Assembly (NCBI GenBank): GCA_017893485.1
Contig: CM030367.1
Span: forward strand, 141,749,089-141,813,088
Length of the DNA stretch: 64,000 bases
Source of the DNA: Hemerocallis citrina
Taxonomy: Eukaryota; Streptophyta; Magnoliopsida; Asparagales; Asphodelaceae
Reading direction: 5' to 3'
The translations under genes were made by a program, and so were the position numbers. The notes under the pieces were generated by a model that worked only from the letters and a program-made list of their open reading frames with translations, did no database searches and was not told the origin of the DNA. Positions 21,171 to 32,385 of the stretch are shown here, in pieces. Each line of letters starts with the position of its first letter. Position 1 is the first letter of the stretch.

Positions 21171-21602
21171 TTAAGCAAAAAGTTCGGGATAGTCACTCCT
21201 CATCCGCTCTTCCGATTCCCACATTGCTTCCTCGACTAGCTGATTCCTCCATATTACCTTGACCACGGGTATAGTTTTGTTCCTCAAAACCTTTTCCCGT
21301 TTACCCACGATCTCTACTGGATGCTCCTTGTGGCTCATGTTTAACTGTAGACCTTCTGGTACTTCTGGTAAGTGATAACTCGGATCTGGAATGTAGCCTC
21401 GCAACTTGGACACAAGAAAAAAATTGGGCACTTGGGCTAGCTCTTCCAGTAATTCCAACCGATAAGCTGTCTTCTCAATCCTCTCATGTATCTTATATGG
21501 TCCTATGTACCTTGGAGCTAACTTTCCTCCTTTTCCAAATTGGATCACTCCCTTCGTCGGAGATACCTTCAAGAAGACAAAGTCACCTTCTTTGAATTCC
21601 AA
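21171..21602 (-). pseudogene. Element A integrase C terminus with chromodomain-like end
   Basis: 143 codons in one open frame: MEFKEGDFVFLKVSPTKGV, GKGGKLAPRYIGPYKI (the integrase GPY/F module), then NKTIPVVKVIWRN and EEAMWESEERM, the chromodomain-like end typical of Tekay/Del elements and proposed to steer integration to heterochromatin. The expected 'HVSLLR' phrase has changed to LVSKLR. It is in frame over its length but separated from the catalytic core by stops. Confidence 0.85.
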
Positions 21603-22227
21603 ATCCCTTCTTCAATTATCTGCATAGCTCTTTTGTCTGCTTTGTGCCTCGACCAGTATCTTCCGGATTAATTCTATTTTCTTCGAAGTTTGCTGCATTA
21701 TTTCCGGCCCGTACATCTGTCTTTCTCTCACTTCGTACCAACACACTGGTGTTCCACACTTCCGCCCATATAGCACCTCATACGGTGCCATGCCAATTCT
21801 AGTCTGAAAACTGTTATTGTAGGCACTCTACCAGAGCTAAGTGCCTCTCCCAGCTTTCGCCGAAATCCATCACGCATCATCTCAATATGTTCTCCAACAC
21901 ACGATTGACCCCCTCAGTCTGCCCATCTGTTTGAGAATGGAAGGCAGTATTGAAGTCAGTCCTGGTCCTCAAAGCTCTCTGGAGGCTCCTCCAAAAGTGT
22001 GTCGTATACCGTGCATCTCAATCTAAAACAATTGATACGGGGATTCCATGCAGTCTCACAATCTCCCCAATGTACAATTCTGCCAACTTCTCCATTGACC
22101 AGGTGATTTTCATTGCCAAGAAGTGAGCTGACTTGGTTAGTCAATCCACTATTACCCAAATTGCATCATTTCCCTTGGGACTTCTAGGTAGCCCTGTGAT
22201 GAAATCCATGCTGATGTTCTCCCATTT
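21603..22227 (-). pseudogene. Element A integrase catalytic core, degenerate
   Basis: The minus strand still shows [40 protein letters not shown] and FHSQTDGQTE, the D,D(35)E core, but broken by several stops (for example VD*LTK and LD*DAR). The core is therefore not translatable. Confidence 0.75.
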
Positions 22228-22898
22228 TCACTCCGGAATGAGTAATGGTTGTAGTAAACCTTCGGGCATTTGATTTTTTGCCTTTATCTGTTGAAAAGTC
22301 GCACATCTTGCTACGAACTCTGCCACATACATCTTCATTTCTGACCACCAGAAATGCTGCTTAATATCTTTGTACATCTTAGTACTCCCTGAACGTACTG
22401 ACAATAGAGTAGTGTGTGCCGCCTGTAGAATGCTCTCTTTCAATTCTGCCTGATCAGGTACACACAATCTTTTGCTGAACCACAACACTTCGTCTCTTAC
22501 TTGAAATTCTGACAATTTGCCCATGCCAACTTGCTCCTTCATCTTCTGAATTTCTAGATTAGATTTCTGACTGTCGACAATCTGCTCTCTTTGCGTGGGC
22601 TGAAGTCTCAACTGCGCCAATGATGCTCCCAGTCCTTGCAATACTACTTCAAATTCAGTTCGGTCGAATTCCTCTGCAAGTTTCTCCTGAGTTGTAATCA
22701 AACATGATAAACTGCTCTTCTGACTGAGGGCATCCGCCACCACATTTTCCCTTCCCGGGTGATACTTTATGTCTGGACGAATATCTTCTAACACTTCCAA
22801 CTACCTTCTCTGCCTCAAATTTAGAACTTTCTGCTGATAAATGTACTTCAAACTCCTGTGATCTGTGTACATGTTGACTTTCTCCCCATACACAAAAT
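22228..22898 (-). pseudogene. Element A RNase H end and integrase zinc-binding domain
   Basis: Reads [20 protein letters not shown] (RNase H tail), a linker, then the integrase N-terminal zinc module AAHTTLLSVRSGSTKMY with CATFQQIKA, where the second Cys of the CxxC pair is replaced by Phe. The frame ends at PLLIPE with a stop. The right end is cut by the hAT insertion. Confidence 0.8.
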
Positions 22899-22941
22899 TA
22901 GGGGTGGCATTCAGGCCACCCGGGCCGGGCCGGGCCGGAAC

Positions 22942-24020
22942 TATAATGCCCCTGCCCCTAGCTCAGACAATTTATACAATTTATAAGACAAATTAGATAC
23001 TATGCAGTACAACTGCCCACCACAGGCTGCCTCTCAAAAGGTGGTTAACCAGATTGGTGACTCTTGATCATAGGCTATTATATTTTAATATTATTTAATT
23101 ATGTGCTCTTACCGATATGCCCCAGTTTCCAATTCCGTGAGAGACCTCAGGTGGGCCCCCATGAGCCACGTCATCACAATTGATGTCACACACACAGCAA
23201 CAGCATTCTTCATGCTGTGTACCATACACGTGGGCCCCCACCATTTATATACCATTTCAACATTTTAATATATATGCCATAGCACATATTAAACCAACCA
23301 CTAACAGCCAAACTATATCACTTCTTCAACATATATTTATATATATATTTTTTATATACTTTTTGAAAACTATGAGGTGTTACACCCCCCCCCCCCCCCC
23401 TCTTCAGAAATCAGCGTCCTCGCTGAGCACGGGCATGCACAATCTAGTGCAGGATCTTCTACTGTACTCTGATTCTGTGGGTGGTCCACTATTTCAGGCC
23501 GCCACCTTGCTCCCTCTCAGGCATATCCGACGTACATCTGCTAGCTCCATATTAGGCATACATCTCGCCCACTCTTACCCACACTCGGTATCGAAAGTCA
23601 GCTCTGATACCATTTGTAATGCCCCTGTCCCTAGCTCAGACAATTTATACAATTTATAAGACAAATTATATACTATGTAGTACAACTTTCCCACCACAGG
23701 CTGCCTCTCAAAAGGTGGTTAACCGATTAGGTGACTCTTGATCATAGGCTATTATATTTTAATATTATTTAATTATGTGCTCTTACCGATATGGGATTAA
23801 ATCCCATACCTCTCCCCTGTTTCCAATTCCATGAGAGACCGCAGGTGGACCCCATGAGCCACGTCATCACAATTGACATCACACACACAGCAACAACATT
23901 CTTCATGCTGTGTACCATGCACGTGGGCCCCCACCATTTATATACCATTTCAACATTTTTAATATATATGCCATAGCACATATTAAACCAACCACTAACA
24001 GCCAAACTATATCACTTATT

Positions 24021-24100
<80 letters not shown>

Positions 24101-24126
24101 CTTTTTGAAAACTACGGGGTGTTACA
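22942..24126 (-). mobile_element. Small non-autonomous LTR retrotransposon (TRIM-like) 1
   Basis: LTRs at 22942-23384 and 23615-24126 (consensus TGTAATGCCC...GTGTTACA; the left copy has TATAAT in place of TGTAAT). The target duplication GGAAC is at 22937-22941 and 24127-24131. The 230-bp interior has a PBS TGGTATCAGAGC (minus, 23601-23612) and a G-rich polypurine tract (poly-C at 23385-23400), with no coding capacity. It is the same family as 48819-50581. A long (TA)n lies in the right LTR at 24022-24094. Confidence 0.88.
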
Positions 24127-24637
24127 GGAACTGCCTGGGCTTTGCCCGGTCCCGGGCCAACCCGGGCCGGGCTCAAAGATTTCGCGGGCCGGGCTAGGTG
24201 GAGTAAACCTAGGCCCGGACCTGGCCCCTGGCCCCAAGGGTGGGGGCAAAGCCGGGCCGGGCCGGGTTTGGAGTATCATTTTTTTTTCTTTAAAGGAAGA
24301 TGAAAGATCAAGTATTATATTGTAATTTCATAACATTCAAAGAACTGATAAATAAAAGAAATTAAAACCAAATTTAAATTGATTTAATAAATTACAAATT
24401 GTTAAATAAAATAAAGTTCATGAATATAATTTCATACAAATTAGATCAAATTACAAAACAAGGAAATTATTTGAATTTAGAGATCGAGATGACCTCTATT
24501 TAGATTGAAGAGAAGGCATTGGACTATTATCGTGCACTTTTACTTAACCTAAATATAGAATCTCATCCCCCCAAATTTCCCAATTATTTACAATATATTG
24601 TACATCATTTTAATATAAATCGACTAAATCTAATTGT

Positions 24638-24754
24638 TCATTCATCGCTACTTGTTGAGCCAGCTTGTGCTTTAAGTAAATTCGGGTCCTCTCTTCCGCT
24701 TTCATCCAATCTTCGGCGCATACTAGCATCTCCAAATTTACGTTTAGAAGCCAT
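24638..24754 (-). other. Short reading frame in hAT interior, possible transposase remnant
   Basis: 38 residues starting MASKRKFGDASMRRRLDESG, basic and then acidic, ending in TGA. It could be the N terminus of a lost hAT transposase. No BED zinc finger or dimerisation motif is seen, so this is a weak suggestion. Confidence 0.25.
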
Positions 24755-25480
24755 TTAAATATTAAAAACTAGTGTATGTATAGTTAAAGAGAAAGCAAGT
24801 GTACGTTTTAAAATTTAAATTAAAAGAAACAACTAAATGTATGAAAACTAATAATTTAAAACAACAAAATTAAATAAAGAGAAACAACAAAATTAAAAAC
24901 GAACAACAATCTATCTCAACTAAAAAATAACAATAATAACAAGAACTAGTGAGTAGTGTATGTATGTTTACCACTTTACCAAATTTATAAATAAAATCTA
25001 AAAAATTGAGAGGAAGAAGTTCAAGAAAATCCAAACTAATTAAGAGATATAGATGAGAATAATCAACTATGTTAAATCTACAAATTAAACATATACTAAA
25101 TTACCGTATGAGTGTTTGAAGTTTGAAGAATGAAAGTTGAGAAAGTTGAGACTTGAGACTTGAGAGCTTGTAGTAGTGTTGATTGTTGTTGTTGATCACT
25201 CTATTGTTGTTGATTGTTGATCTTTGCAAAATGTAGTAGAAACTTCATTTGTTGAGAGATAGTGGAGAGATTTGAGAGATAGTAGAGAGATAGTAGAGAG
25301 ATTTGAGTGAATTAGTAAAAAGAAATAAAAGAAATGATGTTGTATATATAGAATATGCAAATTTTTTTATTTCCTAAAGTACCCCCCAAAACTAGCTAGT
25401 ATAGATCCGTTGGGGGCAATTTGGTCATTTTTAATTTTTTTAAATTCTGAACCCAAAAAAAAATCTCAACGGTTGGCCCG
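24755..25480. other. AT-rich hAT interior, no gene
   Basis: Contains short tandem motifs (GAGAGATAGTAGAGAGATTTGAG near 25255-25310, TTGTTGTTGATTGTTGATC near 25180-25215). Nothing coding recognised. Confidence 0.5.
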
Positions 25481-25644
25481 GGCGGGCCGGTTCAGCCGGT
25501 CCCGGTCTGAAACCGGATCGGGCCTAGCCGGGCTTTTTTCGAAAATTAGGGCCCGGACCAACCCCTGGGTTTGAGGGACCGGTCCCAGGTTGAGCCCACC
25601 AAAATGGGGTCCGGTCCGGGCAGGGCCGGGCCCGGGCACCCCTA

Positions 25645-26917
25645 CACATAATACCTCAACTGCTTCAAGGCAAATATGATTGCTGCCAATTCAAAATCAT
25701 GTGTTGGGTAATTTTTCTCATGCGGTCTCAATTGCCTAAACCCATAAGCTATTACTTTTCCCTCTTGCATTAGTACACAACTCAAACCTCGATGTGAAGC
25801 ATCATTTTAGACATCGTAGTCAATTTCCGCTCGTGGAAAAGCCAAAATTGGAGCAGTAGTCAACCTCTCATTCAACTCTTGGAAGCTTGCTTTGCACTGC
25901 TCTGTCCACTTGAAGCTTACATTCTTCTTTGTAAGTCCTGTGAGTGGCACAGCTATCTGAGCATAGCCCTGAATGAAGCACCGATAATAACCAGTCAAAC
26001 CCAAGAAACTCCTGATATCCTTCACTGATGTGGGTCTTGGCCAATCTTTCACTGCTTCTAACTTCTGCGAATCAATGGCCACTCTCTCTTTAGAAAGGAT
26101 ATGACCCAGGAACGCAACTTCGGACTTCCAGAAGTCACACTTGGCTAACTTGGCATATAATTTTTGTGCATGCAGCTTCTTCAACACTTCTGCTAAATGT
26201 TCAACATGTTCTTCTTCTGACTTGGAATATACCAGGATATCATCGATAAACACCACGACGAAAAAGTCAATGAATGGTCGCAGGACCTTGTTCATCATAT
26301 CCATGAATATGGCTGGTGCATTTGTAACTCCAATGGCATAACTAAGAATTCTTAATGCCCATGTCGAGTTCAGAACGCAGTCTTATGCACGTCCTCTTCC
26401 TTAACACGGACTTGGGGATAACCTGACCGAAGATCAATCTTGGAGAAAACTGTTGCTCCTTGAAGTCGGTCAAATAAATCGTCGATCGCGAAATAGGATA
26501 CTTATTCTGGATAGTCACCTTGTTCAGCTCTTTATAATCGATGCACATCCTCATCAATCCATCCTTCTTCTTCACCAACAAAACTGGCGCTCCCTAAGGT
26601 GACGCACTCGGTCTGATGAAACATTTGTGCAATAGTTCTTCAATTTGCTTCTTCACTCCATCCTATTCCACTGGTGCCATTCTATATGGTAACTTGGATA
26701 TAGGTGCACTTCCTGGTTGAATATCAATGCTAAATTTCACATCCCGATGAGGTGGTAGTCCAGGTGAATCCTCTAAGAACACTGTCGGAAAGTTTCGAAC
26801 CACATGAATCTTTTTGACTTCCTCAGAGACTTTCTTCTTGGTCAAAGCTACCACCAACTCCTTCCACTTCTTCTTCCCCTGAAATGTTACTACTGGCCCT
26901 CCTGGTGCCTTCACCAT
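25645..26917 (-). pseudogene. Element A reverse transcriptase and start of RNase H
   Basis: From the right: [15 protein letters not shown] (26663-26917), [20 protein letters not shown] (26342-26581), then 25807-26304 with [18 protein letters not shown] (catalytic Asp pair), [30 protein letters not shown] and FPRAEIDYDV, followed by a stop and [20 protein letters not shown] (RNase H start). At least three frame breaks, including a scrambled stretch between TIYLTDF and the catalytic loop, make it non-functional. The hAT element cuts the RNase H domain at 25644. Confidence 0.88.
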
Positions 26918-26956
26918 AACTTCTTTGCTCTTGCATTCGATGCTAGCATCGTAGAT

Positions 26957-27214
26957 CTACATCCAGTTTATGCCAATGATGACATCGACTCCCAGCACAT
27001 CCAGCTCTATAAGATCGATACCCAGAATTCTCCCTCCAATCTCGATCTCACAGTCAGCATAATACCGATCAGTGGTCAATGTTTCCCCTAATGGTGTAGC
27101 TACTGCCAAAACCTTGCCGGGGATTTTTTTTGGGTCCACCCCTAACCTTTGAGCAAATTTAGGAGACACAAAAGTGTGCGATGAAGCAGTATCAAACAAG
27201 ATTGTAGCATTCAT
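26957..27214 (-). pseudogene. Element A aspartic protease
   Basis: Reads MNATILFDTASSHTFVSPKF then VDVIIGINWM at the end. The retropepsin active site is normally DTGSSH; here Gly is Ala (DTASSH), which may cripple catalysis. It lies between gag and reverse transcriptase as expected. Confidence 0.85.
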
Positions 27215-27452
27215 TTCATTTACTAGAAGTTTTCCTGTTACACAATGAATTTCATCCTTCAGTATATAACATTTTTTCTACTACAAGACTGGAAATAACA
27301 ACATAATTTTTATTTTATTCAGATGCTCCCATACCGGTTATGACATCATTTGAGTTTTCAGCATCCTCTTCTGTCAGAGCGAACATTCGCCCATGCCAGT
27401 ACGATTTTCCATTCTTCCCTAGTGGGTCCCTGCTAACACCTCCTTGGTTCAG

Positions 27453-28394
27453 CTACAGACAAAAAGGTCGAATTTGCCCTTCCTTACCACATTTGTAGCA
27501 AGTCCTGATCTTCTGATGTTTAGGACATTCCTCAACATGATGGCCTGACTCCCCGCACTTGAAACAAGTGCCTGGCCATCCAGCTACAGTAACAGCATTG
27601 GCCCCAATGGTCTTGAACTTCTGCGCTGGGGGTTGTCCCTTGAAGTTGTTTGATGCCGCAGGCCTCTTACCGCCGTTCCAGTTGCTTCTCTTGTCTTTCA
27701 CCAGCTGATATTGTTCCATATCTGACTCTGTGGCTGCAGCCCCTCGCACAAGCTTGCCAAATTTCCTTATACCAAGGGGTATCATACGAGACCTCAGTCC
27801 TAGCCTCTGACCTTGCTAAAACTTTCTCGCCTTCTTTGCTTCATTGACCACCAGCTCGGGTGCGTACCTGGAGAGTTGAGTAAACTTCATCTCATATTCT
27901 TAGACATGCATGCTACCCTATTGCAGGCTCAGGAATTCCATCTCCTTCTTCTCTTGCAAATCCATAGGGAAGTAATGCCCCCGAAATTCCTCCAAGAAGT
28001 CTTCCCAAGTAATAGGCTCATTGCCCAAAGTCCTCTTCATAGATTGCCACCAGACTCCGGTGTCCTTCTCCAACTGGATAGTTGCTAGCTTCACCTTACT
28101 AGCCTCTGGAGTCTCCAACACTTCAAACACCATTTCAATCTGCCGGATCCAATCATCGGCTGCATCAAGATCCGCTCTGCCTTGGAAAATGGGTGGTTTC
28201 ATCCTCTTAAAGGACTCCACCAACTCTATAGCCTCTGGAACTTGTACAGCTTGCCCTGCCCTCATATTCCGGTTCACACTTGCTGTAACAAAAGTGTTGA
28301 GGGTCTAGTATACGCGGGCCAACTCCGTCTCCAAATCAAGTCGGTTGCCATCTCCGCTTGATCCTTCACCATTTCTAGTCCTTCTTCTAGCCAT
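27453..28394 (-). pseudogene. Element A gag with zinc knuckles, broken
   Basis: A start at 28394 gives MARRRTRNGEGSS, then a stop, then ASVNRNMRAGQAVQVPEAIE, FKRMKPPIFQGRADLDAADD, GVWWQSMKRTLG, TWEDFLEEFRGHYFPMDLQE (capsid core), further breaks, MIPLGIRKFGKLVRGAAATE, and two CCHC knuckles: CFKCGESGHHVEECP and CYKCGKEGQIRPFC, in which the second His is Gln. Capsid and RNA-binding functions are recognisable but the frame is interrupted. Confidence 0.85.
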
Positions 28395-28582
28395 TTCTAT
28401 TTTATAGAACTTCATCAATCATCAGCAGCAACAATAATAATGACTTTCAACACAATTTATTCATTTCCAACATAAACTCCATATATTCAGGAATCAAATT
28501 GGTCGATACATCCATACATAAAGAACACCATGAAACTCCAAATCTTCCTACAAAACTTTAAACAAGCCTAAAGCAATCTAGA

Positions 28583-29066
28583 CTCTACGGTTCCTCTTGG
28601 CTTTTCTGAGCTCTTCCCTTAGATCATCTATTTCCTTCTGCATCCTCTCGTATCTTTGACGGCATTCTTGTTTCCCCCAATGGGTCTTGTTTTCTAGCTG
28701 GGTGAAATGTCGAGCATTCCTATGTCGACACTTCTCCAGTTCCTAAACTTGTTGACTCAGGGTGGCGAGGTTCTGCTTATCATCCGTATGATGCACCTTC
28801 ATGTGGGTTACTCTCCACTTGTGGATAATTAGCTGCTTCCGAAGTGAAGCGTTGATATGATCCTTCTTGTTTCGAACCGGCACTTCATCCGAGGATTCAT
28901 CTTGGGATTCATGCGGGGGTGGAGTGATTCCACAAGACTCGGACACTGGGTCTTCTTCCTCTTCAGATTCCTCTTCCGGGTCTTCTTCTTCTTCGAATTC
29001 TTCTTTCAGATTCTCAAAGAATACTTCTTCTTCCACTTCTTCCATAGGATTTTGTTTATCCACCAT
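28583..29066 (-). pseudogene. Extra acidic/coiled-coil ORF between PBS and gag in element A
   Basis: Starts MVDKQNPMEEVEEEVFFENL, continues with a strongly Glu/Asp-rich tract (EEESEEEEDP) and HINASLRKQLIIHKW, reaches a TAG after LSQQV, then goes on in frame with ELEKCRHRNARHFTQL, QECRQRYERMQKEIDDLREE and LRKAKRNRRV. The C-terminal part has coiled-coil character. Length about 160 codons. No similar frame exists in the same place in element B, where only about 220 bases separate PBS and gag. I do not recognise a family. It could be an acquired accessory gene of the element. Confidence 0.5.
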
Positions 29067-29227
29067 CCTATAGCAAAAAGGGGAAGAACGACATTGATAC
29101 ATATATAAAGCGCCATAAATGTAAGTTGATACAACTATAACATTTAGACCTCTAGAAAAGATACTCACACTTCTAATGTCCACCCTAATGGGTTTTCCTT
29201 ATAATTTTGTACTACTTGTTGAAGTCG

Positions 29228-29239
29228 GCTCTGATACCA
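29228..29239 (-). other. Primer-binding site of element A (initiator tRNA-Met type)
   Basis: Minus strand TGGTATCAGAGC, three bases inside the LTR end GTTACA at 29243. Confidence 0.85.
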
Positions 29240-30812
29240 TTCTGTAACTCTCCCAATTCCAAACAAATGTAATTTGTAGCATAAACTAAATCTTTTACTT
29301 CATATTCGTACAAAAATACAAGGAATTTAAAATATTTTCATTTACAACATCATTCTTTACATTAGCACAGTGGAAATAAATAAGTACAGTACATATACGA
29401 TAATAAAATCTCTTCAATTTTGTGACATCTCTCATAGTGTCTTCAAATCCATGCCAAGACCAATCCTGCAACTAGGAAACTGTGAGCACGTCAGGTGCAT
29501 ACAACTGACGCAATACTATAATACAAGATTCTTCTACTTAAGCAATCACAAACTTGAATGTAGAAACAAAATATGAAAAGTGATAGTCCTAAACATGTCA
29601 GTGTATGATAAGAACCTGATGCCTAATACAGACACTTACACTTACGATGCACTAATGCACACTTATTCGGATTCTATGCATCTCATACTACATAGGTCCG
29701 AAGACAAGCCCTTAACGTACTCCTTATTATAGGGTTCAATCCCTCGATATGAAGTCCTACAATGGTAACAAAACATGGTTTAGACATCCCGCGAGTATGA
29801 ATTCCAACCCCGGAGTACACCACCTGACTATACAGAATTCACTTCGTGCGAACATCTTGCAAGTGCCGCTCTAGCCCAGTATATAGTGGAGATCCGCCTC
29901 CTATCTGCCCGATTAATCATGACCCCAGAGTATACCGTCCAATCATTCATAATCCCGGATTTAAGTAAGGCTTGTCTCTCACCATGGCAATCTCAGTCCT
30001 GGAGTACACTGCCCGACTGGATCTATAGTCGCAGAGTACACTGCCCAACTATATAGAAATGCCCCACTTACGTTTGCCCAGGTTTTAGTACAAATTTCTT
30101 TCTGGTTCCGGTCCTTAATTCAATTTTTAGTTATCATGGTCTAGAACTAGCTTACCCTGCCGGACTTAAACTTACTCATCAAAATTCAGGTTTATATTGA
30201 CCATTTCACAAAATTTCATTTATCAAAATTGTTGGGTATTACGGGCCTCGCTTAGCTCCTAGAACCCATCCATCTCAACATAGAGATCCTCTAGGTTAAG
30301 CTTATTCTCTTTACAAAATTTCTCATTTCATCATACTTCATTTAATTTCTTTTATCTATTTTCTTTACATTATCATCTCATTGTAAATAAACACTTCTTT
30401 TAGCAACCTTCAATGACGATTTGATAGATCAAAACTCTTGTAAATAATCACACGATTAACATTCCAAATGTAACCTTTAATTATCTCTTTATAACAATAT
30501 TCAATAACATTCTAATTGATAAAACCATTAAAAAAATCTCATGTTTACTATTTTGAATCCTTTCTTTAATTATCTCGTATTCCCTATAGTTCACTTTGCA
30601 TATATTTCTAAAATTTAAATTCATTTTTATACGTTGCAAAATCTTTAGGGTAAAACTAGATAAAAATCCTTCGTATTAGAATCCCTTAATCACGATTAAT
30701 TTTAAAGTGAAAGCAATCCCAAAAATTCCTTTTAAAGTGACACAATTTAGTTCACCCACGAAATTATCATTATATACTTAAAATATTTCTCTTCTAATAC
30801 TCTACACATTAT

Positions 30813-31070
30813 GGTTGGCTCCATCAGTAGCTTGATTTTCCCGGATGATGGCTCCGCCCCCGTCCTTTTTTTCGGTGTGGCGCTTCGTTTTGATCTCGCA
30901 CCCTCCGCTTGGCGTGCTATTCAGCCATTTTTGTATTATTTGTGTATTCTTATTTCTGTTTTACCCCTTGTAAAACCACTGATTATTGTCTGTAAATTAA
31001 CTGTTTTTATTGATTTATATATGTTTTGATGGCTGGAGCCATTTGGCTCTATCCGATTCATAAAAAAAAA
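30813..31070 (+). mobile_element. Short polyadenylated retroposon (5'-truncated LINE or SINE)
   Basis: 258 bp ending in a run of about nine A, flanked by a perfect 17-bp duplication AATACTCTACACATTAT (30796-30812 and 31071-31087). The open frame inside (MVGSISSLIFPDDGSAPVLF...) is not recognised and is probably 3'-end sequence of a LINE. The perfect duplication means a recent insertion. Confidence 0.85.
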
Positions 31071-31082
31071 AATACTCTACAC

Positions 31083-31087
<5 letters not shown>

Positions 31088-31125
<38 letters not shown>

Positions 31126-31182
31126 TCAAAACCATCTCACAACAATTATATATATATATATATCTTCAAAACCATCTCACAA
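31088..31182. repeat. (TA)n tracts and duplicated CTTCAAAACCATCTCACAAC
   Basis: Two (TA)n runs, each followed by the same 20-base phrase. It is a local duplication caused by slippage or repeat-mediated exchange, at the point where similarity with the truncated left LTR begins. Confidence 0.8.
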
Positions 31183-32385
31183 CAAAACAACAAAAAAAGG
31201 GTTTTAAATCTGGCCTTTAACCAGATTCGAACCGCACCTAGCAAGGAGAGAGCACAACGCTCTGTGCTGCCACCGACGACCAAGCTAGCCAACCACTGTT
31301 GGTGTAAGAAAAAAGGGCGCTTATTGTCCAAATACTCGAACTACAGTATGTCTATTAACTCGAAAATTTCAATAACTTGATTGCTATGTATTTCCTTACC
31401 AATTTCATAAATAAATTTCTCTAAAACTTTGTGTATCAGTACAAATAAGATATATGTCGATTTTATTCTTAAAGAACATTAAAATTTTCATTTAAATTGT
31501 ATGAATTACTCATAGTTCTATACTTAAATTAAATGAACATATCTTTTCTTACACACTAGAGTTCTTGGGGAGTATTTATATTACTACAATGCATACAAGA
31601 ATTTAATCTCATGAATTTATTGTGTGAAATTTCCATCATATAACAATTTCTATAAAACCCCTATGCACACATTGATTTCAACATCTACTACACAATTGTA
31701 ATTAAGCATGCACAAATAAAATTTCTAGAGAAATATTTAACATACACATATTAATCTACACCTCTCTAATTTAAACCAACATAATTTCTAATTATCATTC
31801 CATGCATGTACACCTAATCATGAATTCTACAAATCCTTAGAAAGCAAAAGAAGCACCCACCTCAAAAAGAACTCCTAGCAGAAGTTCCAAAAAGCAAAAT
31901 CCGCAAGCTCCTTACACAATCCCGACAGCCCAAAAACAGCAACTTGACTTTCTCTCTTTTTTATTTATTTTTGTGTTCATTTGGAGTTAGAATAGGGGGT
32001 ATTTATATGGGTAATTAGGGGGTAGTTTTAGCAACTAACTACCCACTCACACACCCCACTCTCCCACTCATGGAAACCAAGTCAAAAGCTAGCCAATTTT
32101 TTTGGAGAGTGTGCATATTGCACGTGTGCACGTGTTTTGTGCACTTATCATTCCACCCTTATTTTATTATTTTATTTCATTTTAAACCCTCTTCTTTAAT
32201 AAATAATTATATTATTTTTCTTAACAAAAATTTAGTATAATTTGTTTAAATAACTCTTAATGAAATTTTAATGCACAACTTTTGTAATAAAAATAACGTA
32301 ATTTGCACGTGTATAGGAGGAAAAGTACATGGAAAACACGTGCGGAAAAATATATTTATAAGAAAAATATTTTACAGTTGTTACA

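Larger units (their letters stand above)
22899..25644. mobile_element. hAT-type DNA transposon (non-autonomous) inside element A
   Basis: Ends are TAGGGGTGGCA and its inverted match GCACCCCTA, with the 8-bp duplication CACAAAAT / CACATAAT (22891-22898 and 25645-25652; one mismatch). The termini carry GGGCCGGGCC-rich subterminal blocks at 22910-22940, 24150-24260 and 25480-25640, typical of this hAT family. The interior is AT-rich and lacks a transposase, apart from a short frame at 24638-24754. A second LTR element lies near its left end. Confidence 0.85.
19895..32385 (-). mobile_element. Ty3 Tekay/Del-like chromovirus A, decayed and nested
   Basis: Minus-strand order from the right: LTR 29243-32385, PBS TGGTATCAGAGC (initiator-Met type), an extra ORF, gag, protease, reverse transcriptase, RNase H, integrase, chromodomain-like C terminus, polypurine tract and a second LTR cut short at about 19895. 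The lineage call rests on the integrase C-terminal end (LRNKTIPVVKVIWRN) and the ~3-kb LTRs. Coding regions carry many stops and frameshifts. The RNase H region is interrupted by a hAT element (22899-25644) that itself holds a small LTR element (22942-24126). It is an older, inactive relative of the plus-strand element at 37.8-48.5 kb. Confidence 0.85.
29243..32385 (-). repeat. 5' LTR of element A, with nested retroposon
   Basis: Bounded by TGTAAC (29243) and GTTACA (32385). It is about 3,143 bp, or about 2,868 bp without the nested insert and its duplication, matching the 2.89-kb LTRs of element B. Between 29780 and 30060 a phrase like CCGGAGTACACTGCCC recurs several times; a related series lies inside the small LTR element at 49440-49580. 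The right 1.2 kb matches 19895-21094. Confidence 0.75.

Noticed and set aside
24119..24325. Gly/Pro-rich frame in the hAT element
   Set aside because: Translation of GGGCCGGGCC subterminal repeats.
30811..31029. 72-codon plus frame starting MVGSISSL
   Set aside because: Falls inside a retroposon bounded by a 17-bp duplication and starts at the duplication; treated as LINE/SINE sequence, not a gene.
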